From assembly GCA_037355855.1 (NCBI GenBank), contig CM074765.1, positions 1,860,001 through 1,924,000 on the forward strand: a stretch of 64,000 nt of DNA. Direction: 5' to 3'. Both the position numbers and the translations under genes were made by a program. Numbering within the stretch: position 1 is the stretch's first letter; every line of letters starts with the position of its first letter. This document shows, piece by piece, positions 10,785-19,057 of the stretch. This DNA is from Pseudo-nitzschia pungens (taxonomy: Eukaryota > Bacillariophyta > Bacillariophyceae > Bacillariales > Bacillariaceae). The notes below the pieces were generated by a model, which was given only the letters and a program-made list of their open reading frames with translations, did no database searches and was not told where the DNA came from.

Positions 10785-12474
10785 GAGCGGATCAACAAAA
10801 CCCCATCTCTTCTCCCCAGCCACACACCTCCACACACAAACCTAATGACAACGTCCCACCGCCGACACCACTCCCCGACGCCACCCCATTTGCGTCCACA
10901 TGCTGGCTACCCCAGCTCCCCGATCCTGCCGATCACCCCCTGACCACAACGTGCCCACCCCCTGGCTACCCCAGCACGCTGTTCACCTCAGCAGCTATCC
11001 CGATCCTGTCAATCACCCCTACCCCGTCGCCAACAACACGCGACTTCCCACTGGCTGCCTACCCCACCCATCCCATCATCCCACCACCCGGTCTTGTCGA
11101 CCACCCACCACTTTCCCCTACCTCCTACCCGCCGATCCTGAAACTGGCCCTGAAACAGGCCCTGGGACAACTTTGCGCGCCAGCCCCAATCCTTGACACC
11201 AATCCTCGCCAATCAGAGCGATTGACCCCACCTTGACACATATCCTCGCCAACCCACTCTGACACTTATACTCGCCAATCCATCACCTTGTCCCCACAAC
11301 CCCCCGTGCACATCACCTCCCGCTGTCACAAAATCGATTCCAGTCCACGATCTACCCACGTTCCCAACTCCCGAACCCACACCATGCCCCCCATCCAGGA
11401 ACTAACCCAGCTCTAGATGCGCTGCCTCTCTTCTGAGCTTCTGACCTTCTCCAAAGCACCACCCAGAAACTCCGACATCACCAACACGACTCACCAGTCT
11501 TTCCTCCTCTCCCTCGGCAAACCAGCGAATGTCGCCCACTGCTCCAACCTGCTGAACACTCTACACACCCAGTACACATACCTCGACAAGCACCATGTCC
11601 TCCAGTGCATCCACTCCCTTGTCGCGTGGACAGCTGACGACGACACCCTGTACTACGTCGGCATCCACTCCAATTCCATCCAATCCGACACCCTCCTTGC
11701 CATTCCCCATCCTACCTCACCACGAGTTTCCTTGGCATCGCCCCCAAGACCTCCTCTACCCTCTTCCAAACTTGGGGCGATGCAGCCCACCTCCCCGCTG
11801 TCTTCACCAGTGCCGCCAACCCCACCACCCAGGCCGGTTCAGCCAACCTTGGTCACGACGGCGACGCTTCCACCCTACCCCAGTTTGTCCTTCTCCCCAC
11901 GATGTGGCCTGCCACACTTGCCATCCCCACAGGCACCTGCCTTGGCGACCCCCTCCCTCCCAACACCTACGACGATGGATTCACCACCTGGTGGAAAGCC
12001 CTCTGTTTCCTCCACACCTCCAACTCCAGCCACAGCCTCCATGTCCACCACAAACTCTTCCACAAGGACAATTGGACCACCGAAGGACAAGGCGGCCACA
12101 GTATCCTTGCCCAACTCACACAGGAACACCCCAACGTCCTACACAGACACGCCTACAGCCGTCCAACCCTACCCCCTCCTGCATCGAGAAATCCCAAGCC
12201 TTCATCCTCCAAATCCGCCTTGCCCGCCTCCGTGATCTCTGCTCCGCTTTACCCCCTCCCAACGAAAACCCCCAAGCCCTACCCACCGCGCCTACCCTCC
12301 CTGGGCCCCAACCTGCCCCCCAATCTTTCACCCATGCCAACATGCACACACTCCTTGCGGAAGTTGCCCGCACTAACAGCGCACCTCCGTCCGCTGCCCG
12401 CAGTGACAACGATCGCACCACCCTCACCAGGCCAGCGCTCTCCTGGAGCACTGCCCTTGCCCGCATTGAGGGAG
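10785..12474 (+). pseudogene. Broken GC-rich coding locus of unknown function, left part
   Basis: C-biased sequence, quite unlike the AT-rich flanks. A Pro-rich frame covers about 10785-11230. A frame from 11417 reads LDKHHVLQCIHSLVAWTADD then TLYYVGIHSN until about 11710. The best reading then shifts to another frame (THTGTCLGDPLPPN-type, GFTTWWKALCFLH, about 11710-12160) and then to a third (PSCIEKSQAFILQIRLARLR to ALSWSTALARIEG, about 12175-12474). At least two frameshifts and several stops break it. The last frame continues in phase across the solo LTR and the LINE insertion into 12845-12919 and 41982 onward. I recognise no domain; it may be an old mobile-element gene or a foreign gene. 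Confidence 0.55.
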
Positions 12475-12844
12475 TGTAACATGCTGGCGTAGCCTTACTA
12501 TGAAAGGCTTCTAAATGATTATTGAATCGCGCATGTACTCCAATATATGTGATATTCATGTATATATGTTCGGTATATACACACATACAACGGACACTGA
12601 TTGGATACTCAAGTATCAAGATAAACAAAGATTCCCATGACTCGCTGATTATTGATATTATATGCCTGACGAACATTATTAGTGTTCGATCGTTCATTCA
12701 TTCCATACCCAAGAAATCATTCCCATCTCATGAAGTATTCAACCATTCTCTTTGTAACACAATTTTATAATTATTCATCTTTAAAACACCAATTTATTAA
12801 CCTATCGCGTACCACTCCATCTAATTCTACCCTAGAGTGTTACA
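12475..12844. mobile_element. Solo LTR (370 bp) with 5-bp target duplication
   Basis: The AT-rich block begins TGTAACATGCTGG and ends CCCTAGAGTGTTACA, so its ends are TG..CA within a 7-bp imperfect inverted repeat (TGTAACA/TGTTACA). It is bounded by GGGAG at 12470-12474 and 12845-12849. Removing it with one GGGAG restores the host frame across the site (IEG joined to EGATLTVRP). It carries no internal retrotransposon sequence, so it most likely arose by LTR-LTR recombination. It shares no visible similarity with the 206-bp LTR family. Confidence 0.85.
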
Positions 12845-12919
12845 GGGAGAAGGCGCCACACTCACCGTCCGTCCCGCCACACTCTACCCTACCATCATCG
12901 AGATTTTCAACAACAAAAA
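12845..12919 (+). pseudogene. Broken GC-rich locus, short middle segment
   Basis: Seventy-five bases between the solo LTR and the LINE 3' end. They translate in the continuing frame as EGATLTVRPATLYPTIIEIF, then NNK. Its last 20 bases (12900-12919) are the left target duplication of LINE-1; the frame resumes at 41982. Confidence 0.7.
12900..12919. repeat. LINE-1 target-site duplication, left copy
   Basis: GAGATTTTCAACAACAAAAA, identical over 20 bp to 41962-41981. Here it abuts the LINE 3' tail; at 41962 it abuts the LINE 5' end. The long perfect duplication is typical of target-primed reverse transcription. Confidence 0.92.
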
Positions 12920-13216
12920 TAATAATATACGTATTTAAATAACTTTAATCACCAAAGGTGAAACTAAATTACTCAGTCTGTAACCAGACTTTAACGTCGC
13001 CTCCATCATAGAGTCAGGACCCCAAGTGGCAGAACGACAAATTTTCAAACAAACCTTGAACATCAAGCAGGGGAAAAGGACAAACAAGTCCCACAAAATA
13101 GGGACTTGAGAGAAAGTGAAATGGGAATGAAGATATTGGGATAAGATCCAGTATCAAAAGGGATGGGATAGGATAAGAAGCAGGAACAGAAGACAAAACC
13201 AAGGTACAAAGTGTAA

Positions 13217-16200
13217 TCAACCCTGAGGTCCAGTAAGCCAGGCTCTGAGAAGAGCAGCCTCTTGTTGGTATGGCTGCACTGGTGGAACAGGCGCTGCATA
13301 TTGCTTCCTTGCAAGGTGGATGGTTGCAAGCCACTGCCTCTTGGCAGTCAGGGTGTAACCTTGTAGGACGTGGAAAGGGGTTTGTAACAGGGAGTGTGAC
13401 TGGGGAAGTGCACCAGCTGCACCAATTGCCAATTCTGAAGTGAAGGAAGCATCAAGAGATTGGTGTTGTTCAGCATCAAGGGTACCCCCAGGACCATGGA
13501 GTCGTTCATTCCTATAAGTCCAAAGATCCCAGGAGGTAAGAAAGAACTGATGGATGACAGCTGTAGCCCAACGTTTGGGAGAGCGCTTGCTTCCAATGTG
13601 GGAGTAGTAGTCAGCCTGAATTTGGTACCAGCGAGGAGACCACCTACCAAGAAGCCAGTTGTGCCAGCCAATAGTCCTCTGTGCCCTGACAGCAGACGCA
13701 ATTGCAAGTGAGTAAGATGATGGATAAATCCTCTGGCCCTTCCGAACTCTGGTGAGAAGATCCACAATGGCAACAACCAATGATGGATCAGTTTGTTCAA
13801 CTTCAAGCCTCTTCTGCAGGGGTCCCTTGAAAGCTGACACACTGTGCTGTACTGCCCCAGTGTCCTTGCAGGAGAGCACATGAGAGACCTTCTCGTTGTC
13901 TGCATCACACAATGGGCACCGGGAGTGATCCTGATACTGGTAGTGAAGTAGTTGGTTGCCAACACCAATGCATCCAGAAGCAAATTTGACAAACCACCGT
14001 TGCATGCCAGGAGGTAATCGCTTGAAGGCAGACAGATGGGCACACCAATGGATGGAACTCAAAACAGGTTGTGGAATGGGAATATCATGGTGGGTCTGCC
14101 AGTATTTAAGAAGAGGAGGACCAGAAATGGCAACATGCAGAGCATTCTGATCAAACCTTGAACACTTGCATCCATTGAGAGAAAATGCCCAAGGCTCAAA
14201 CACAAGTCTGGGATAGTGATGGGCCGAAGCTCTATGAACAGAGAGAAAGGCCTTTGCCATGCTGTCAACCTGATGATTGCGAAGGGCCCACCAATCAAGA
14301 AAGATTCCAGCTTGATGGCCCTGAACCCACTGAAAGTGCACAGAGATTGGCAGGGCAGAAATCATGTTTCTGATGACATAAACATAATCAAAAGACTTCT
14401 GGGAAATAACCAATGGCCATGATCCCTCAGCCTGTTTGAGAGCTGTGTCACCATCCAGAGCAATAGTGATAGAGCCAGAAGCAATATCAAAAAGACTCAC
14501 CAGAGCAGTGCAACAGGTGAGAACTCCAATGATACCTGCCAGTTCACTCCTGTAGGATGACTGATCCTCAGGGGACCCACTGACAAAATTACAGCCAGTG
14601 AGGAACAATGAAGCATTCTTGGTGGAGGTATTGGGTGACAAAATGAAAGCAGAAGTTCCTCTGAGAAGGTCAGGATCAAATGAACCATCACAGACAGCAC
14701 TGGCAGTACCACTCTCAATAGCATCAACTAGGTGCTGACAGCCAGCCTGTGGTAGGGAATATTTGTGGAGAAGGACTCTTGGAGACTCACAGAGTGCATC
14801 AAAGGCATCTGCAGGGGAGTCTGGAAGAGAATCAAATGGATTGTACTCCAGAGGATCCATGTCAGGAGGTTCAGAAACAAAAGCAGAGGACCCAACCACG
14901 CGGACAACTTGGCCACAAAGAACAGGGCAGACAAGCACATCAGCACAGGCTGGTTTGTCAATAAAGAGTTCAGAAGTGACCCTGTATCTGCCCCTGCCCT
15001 GGGAGGTGCTCACAGTCCAGCCAGTAGAAGTTTTGAAGAATATTCTGTTGGTGGATGGAGACAAAAACCAAGGCCAAAGAGAAGCTGTCTGGGGAGAGAG
15101 CCAATGCCCAAGGTGAAAAGAAGGAGCCAGTGCCCTGGCTGCAGGGGGTGGGCAGGGGGGAAGAAAACAGGTCTGAAGAGCCTGAGTCCATAAGCGCTGT
15201 GCTGCTGGAGGCCAGGATGGAGGACATCTAGGCCAGTCAAGATGATCCCTCAAGTGATTGGAGGATATCAGCTGGAAGGCCATTGGAGAGAGTCTTTTAC
15301 CATCTGGAGTACAAATGTCAGCAAGGGAGATAGCCTTGAGTGACATGCGCATGTGATTCAATAGGGACAAGTCAGCACCTCTGAAGCCAGCATTGACAAA
15401 GGCTTGCATGAGATAGCAGTCATTGGAACGTAGCAGGGGAAGATCTGGGAAGTCTTCAAACAAGCTCACAGGGTGAACAGAGAAAAACTTCCACACATGT
15501 TTGTACCAGCAAGGAGTGACGTAGGAAGCAAAAGGATGATATGGGGTGACACCAAGATGGAGAGGAATGCCAAGTTCGAGCCGTAGGGACTCAGCAGTTA
15601 GCCTGAGAATCCGACCTGTTTGGGAGGACCTGACAGATTCCTGAAAGAGGGTGGCAATATGACTAAACTCTTGGAGGAGGTATGGATGGATGAATCCAAA
15701 GCCTTGATAGAGGGAAGGACCATAGAACACATGTCTGGGAAATGTCCGTGACATCCCTGCTTTATTCAGCACAGGAACAAGAGCTGGGTGAATTATCTTA
15801 GTCCAAGTGGCCTCATCAAGTTGCGTGACAGGCATGGGGTATTCAACAGACTTCATGAAAGAATACTTGAATGTGTAGAGGGATGCCCTCTTCTCACACT
15901 TGGAAGCCTTGAGCTGAGAGCCAAAAGACTGAGACTGGGACTGCATGTGAGCAATCTGTGCTTCCTCATTGCCATCCATGGAGATAAAAACCCCAAGGGT
16001 CTTGTCAGCATGGTCAACTTCAAATCGATCCAGGGTAGCTCGATTGCCATTTTTGTCGGCAACTGAGAAGTCACCGGGCATGTCAGCAATGGAACGATAA
16101 TCCCAACCGGATCCATTCCATTTGAAATCAATCAAATAACAGAAGGATTTGGCAGGTTCAATAGCACCACCAGTGGCAATAATCCCACCAGCCCACCGGT

Positions 16201-19057
16201 CAAGAGCTTCCTGAAAGTCAACAGCTAAGTCCTCACCAGATGTTGAGGAAGCAGAGCCAGCACAAAACAAATCTGTGTCATCCACAAAGGCAAAACCCAC
16301 AAGAGAAACCAGTTGCAGTGACAAAGAAGTGATAAGATGGACACCATGCCCAGCCTGTTGCATCATTCGGAAGACAATTGTTGACACCAAAGCCCAAAGA
16401 GTTGGACCAATACCATTGCCTTGGCCACAACCACTGAGAGGAACAGGTTCATCACCATACACAGGACCTGACCGACCAAAGCCAGTTTTGATGTGGTGCT
16501 TAGCATGTTGCAGAGTAGACAGAAGAACTTCACACACATGTGCAGGAACACCAAAGCTCTGGAGAGTGAGACCTGCAATGGGATGAGAGATTCTATCATA
16601 ACAGCCCTTGGCATCATTCATAGCAACAGCACCAGATCTGCGCTTCTGCCTCAACACATCACAGATGAGCTTCTTGTTCAGGCAGGTGTTGATGGCCTTG
16701 TGGTGTTTCCTGCTTCCATGTTGATCAACAGCCACTGCATTGGCACGTTCAGCGTAGGCAAGAATGCGTCTGCCAATCATTTTGTTGTTGATTTGGAACT
16801 CAGGAGACATCAAGTGGATGAGCCTCATCTTATCCACTCTATATTCACCAGGTTTCTTGAAGATCTCAACATCCGTGATGACCTGCCAGGCAGAAGGAGA
16901 GAAGCCAACAATCAATGGGACTGATCTCAGTAGAGTGTCAAACTTGTTCAGCTGGGGATCCAGGGCAAAAGCCTTGTGGTGGGCAAAACTCAAACAGGAA
17001 GGTTCACTTGCTGTGCGTTCTCTCTGGCGTTTCCAGGCAGCAGCATTGTCAGCTGGACACACAGAATAGTCAAAGGGGGGCAAACGCAGAATAGAGGCAG
17101 GGACTTTGAGACAAGAAAGAAATTCAGACAGGTATTTGTCAGTGGCAGGAGGAGGATTATATGTGCCATCAAGAACTTGAGCAGAAGCATGGGCTGTGCC
17201 GAGGTAGCCAAAATCTTGAATGAAGGAGGGCGTCATGGAGGGAGTGCCAAGACACTGCTGTTGACGCCGGACATTGGATTCAGCCATAGCTGGAACCATA
17301 GTGGACTGGGACTCCAAGACCTGTTCAACACCATCATGGCCAACTGCAATAGCTCTCAAGACAGCTGACTTGTTGACACGTCCCCGAATAGACCTAGCAG
17401 CAAGGCCAAGCTCTCTTTGAAGTCGTTCCCTGCGCATCCTGGCACGAATCTGGGAAGCATTCTGGTTGTGAGGTTTGCCTTCAGCAAGAAGTGCATCCAC
17501 CAGGCCTTGATTGAAGGAGTCTCTCCATGAGGGGGCCAATTTTTTCACTGCCCGGTATTGCCTGTAAGCTTGTTTCAGGTGGAGGATAGCACGGGAAAGA
17601 TCACTGTGCTCTCCTTTGTAGAGAGAAAGCTTGCATGCCAGCCTTTTCAAAACAGTATGACTGGTGGACACACCCTGTCTCAGCTTAACAACACGCCGCC
17701 AAAAGTCAATTGTATCACGATAGACTTGCAGCTTCGGGGACCATGGAACCAGACCAGCTCTAGTGTGGCAAAGGTTTTGTTCAACAGAGAGCCTGAGAGA
17801 GGTGGAGGTTTCATGGAGGACTTCATATGTGGTGATGAGATCAGCGCGCACAGAAATATCCCCAGACTGAAACTGAGCCAGGAGGTGCTCCAGCTTAGCT
17901 TGGAGAGAAAACACTCCAGCCTTGAGAAAGCTATGCCTGACACACTTGAAATACCGTTGGCGCAGATGCGGGTGGGAGGACTGGAGTTTGGAATGAGAGA
18001 AGCTCACGGGAGGTGGCAGGTGTTTGCCCATGAGGCTGCAATTACAGACTTCAATCCAAAGCATTCTGTGGTCAGATTCCATTCCATAGGCACCACCAAA
18101 GGGACAATACCCAGCCCTGAGAACATCAACATTCTCAGAGACCCAAATGGCATCAATTGGTGTTCGGGTAGTGTTGCGGTTGTGAGTGGCAGGAGGAGAA
18201 GACGTACTATGAAGGGTAAGAATGGCATCTCTGAAACCAAGAGCCTGGAGCTCAAAAGACAAGCCATCAGTCCGAACATCAGCATTTTGATCAATCCCAA
18301 GAATGACCTGGTCACCTGCACCCAGACAGACCTTAAGGGCAGCAGTCAAATCCCTGTGAAAGAGAATGCATGGGTTGGGACTGAAAAGATTTTCAGCTGC
18401 TTGAAAGTATCGGTACTGTTGATTCCAGACGGAACCAAGATCCCTGTCATTTTCAACAGGGCAGTAAGCAGAAAACATAGTGACAGTGTAACCATCCCTG
18501 CCCTGAAACTTGACAAAGGACCATCTTCCAAGACCAGAAGGATCAGCCCCATGGGCAATCTTGTGGGAACTGAACAGTTGATCAATGGAAAGTCCTGTAC
18601 CACCAGGCTGAAGCCATGAACAGTCAGAAGCTTCATGCTTGTTGTTGGCAAGATAGGAAAAACTTGAGGGACTGACATTCTTCATGCGCCGATTGAAAAG
18701 ATCACAGGGCAGGAGTTTGGATTCATTCAAACAATGTTCAGCAAAAAGAGCCACACTGGCATTGCTCTTGACAAATTGACGGGCGTTGTGCTTGGACATG
18801 GACATAAAGGCAGCTCTGCGCTGTGGTCCAATGTTTTGGAATGTGATGATGGTGGAGTTAGAGGATGGAGCTTGAGGGAAGGAATGACCAAAAGTGTCAG
18901 AATCCTTAGCAGCAAGAGATTCTCCATGAAGAGTTAATTGGACAAAATGAGGGACAGGGGAAGAGTCGGAGGGGGAAAAGGGAGAAACAGGAGAAGCATT
19001 GATGGGATTTGGATTGGAAGGCATCCCATCACACCTCATCTCAGAAGAGCTAACCAT
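13217..19057 (-). CDS. LINE ORF2: endonuclease, reverse transcriptase, RNase H, zinc knuckle
   Basis: The 1946-aa polyprotein that nicks target DNA and reverse-transcribes the element RNA. Near residues 70-345 an exonuclease-endonuclease-phosphatase domain shows TFQN, AEHCLNE, GIDQNADV and the catalytic ESDHRMLW. The reverse transcriptase (about 760-1100) has motif A NDAKGCYDRI, motif B SGCGQGNGIGPTLW and motif C FVDDTD. An RNase H domain (about 1450-1600) shows CDGSFDP, SELAGIIG, LDGDTAL and VQGHQ with NHQVDS. A C-terminal CX2C..HX4C knuckle reads CPLCDADNEKVSHVLSC (about 1712-1728). The ATG at 19057 overlaps the ORF1 stop (ATGGTTAG); an in-frame ATG at 19129 also exists. All catalytic residues are present. 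The long spacer of about 400 residues between endonuclease and reverse transcriptase carries no recognised domain. Confidence 0.95.
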   Translation of the reverse strand: MVSSSEMRCDGMPSNPNPINASPVSPFSPSDSSPVPHFVQLTLHGESLAAKDSDTFGHSFPQAPSSNSTIITFQNIGPQRRAAFMSMSKHNARQFVKSNASVALFAEHCLNESKLLPCDLFNRRMKNVSPSSFSYLANNKHEASDCSWLQPGGTGLSIDQLFSSHKIAHGADPSGLGRWSFVKFQGRDGYTVTMFSAYCPVENDRDLGSVWNQQYRYFQAAENLFSPNPCILFHRDLTAALKVCLGAGDQVILGIDQNADVRTDGLSFELQALGFRDAILTLHSTSSPPATHNRNTTRTPIDAIWVSENVDVLRAGYCPFGGAYGMESDHRMLWIEVCNCSLMGKHLPPPVSFSHSKLQSSHPHLRQRYFKCVRHSFLKAGVFSLQAKLEHLLAQFQSGDISVRADLITTYEVLHETSTSLRLSVEQNLCHTRAGLVPWSPKLQVYRDTIDFWRRVVKLRQGVSTSHTVLKRLACKLSLYKGEHSDLSRAILHLKQAYRQYRAVKKLAPSWRDSFNQGLVDALLAEGKPHNQNASQIRARMRRERLQRELGLAARSIRGRVNKSAVLRAIAVGHDGVEQVLESQSTMVPAMAESNVRRQQQCLGTPSMTPSFIQDFGYLGTAHASAQVLDGTYNPPPATDKYLSEFLSCLKVPASILRLPPFDYSVCPADNAAAWKRQRERTASEPSCLSFAHHKAFALDPQLNKFDTLLRSVPLIVGFSPSAWQVITDVEIFKKPGEYRVDKMRLIHLMSPEFQINNKMIGRRILAYAERANAVAVDQHGSRKHHKAINTCLNKKLICDVLRQKRRSGAVAMNDAKGCYDRISHPIAGLTLQSFGVPAHVCEVLLSTLQHAKHHIKTGFGRSGPVYGDEPVPLSGCGQGNGIGPTLWALVSTIVFRMMQQAGHGVHLITSLSLQLVSLVGFAFVDDTDLFCAGSASSTSGEDLAVDFQEALDRWAGGIIATGGAIEPAKSFCYLIDFKWNGSGWDYRSIADMPGDFSVADKNGNRATLDRFEVDHADKTLGVFISMDGNEEAQIAHMQSQSQSFGSQLKASKCEKRASLYTFKYSFMKSVEYPMPVTQLDEATWTKIIHPALVPVLNKAGMSRTFPRHVFYGPSLYQGFGFIHPYLLQEFSHIATLFQESVRSSQTGRILRLTAESLRLELGIPLHLGVTPYHPFASYVTPCWYKHVWKFFSVHPVSLFEDFPDLPLLRSNDCYLMQAFVNAGFRGADLSLLNHMRMSLKAISLADICTPDGKRLSPMAFQLISSNHLRDHLDWPRCPPSWPPAAQRLWTQALQTCFLPPCPPPAARALAPSFHLGHWLSPQTASLWPWFLSPSTNRIFFKTSTGWTVSTSQGRGRYRVTSELFIDKPACADVLVCPVLCGQVVRVVGSSAFVSEPPDMDPLEYNPFDSLPDSPADAFDALCESPRVLLHKYSLPQAGCQHLVDAIESGTASAVCDGSFDPDLLRGTSAFILSPNTSTKNASLFLTGCNFVSGSPEDQSSYRSELAGIIGVLTCCTALVSLFDIASGSITIALDGDTALKQAEGSWPLVISQKSFDYVYVIRNMISALPISVHFQWVQGHQAGIFLDWWALRNHQVDSMAKAFLSVHRASAHHYPRLVFEPWAFSLNGCKCSRFDQNALHVAISGPPLLKYWQTHHDIPIPQPVLSSIHWCAHLSAFKRLPPGMQRWFVKFASGCIGVGNQLLHYQYQDHSRCPLCDADNEKVSHVLSCKDTGAVQHSVSAFKGPLQKRLEVEQTDPSLVVAIVDLLTRVRKGQRIYPSSYSLAIASAVRAQRTIGWHNWLLGRWSPRWYQIQADYYSHIGSKRSPKRWATAVIHQFFLTSWDLWTYRNERLHGPGGTLDAEQHQSLDASFTSELAIGAAGALPQSHSLLQTPFHVLQGYTLTAKRQWLATIHLARKQYAAPVPPVQPYQQEAALLRAWLTGPQG

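Noticed and set aside
17558..18619. 353-residue plus-strand frame
   Set aside because: Antisense to LINE-1 ORF2 in the endonuclease and spacer region.
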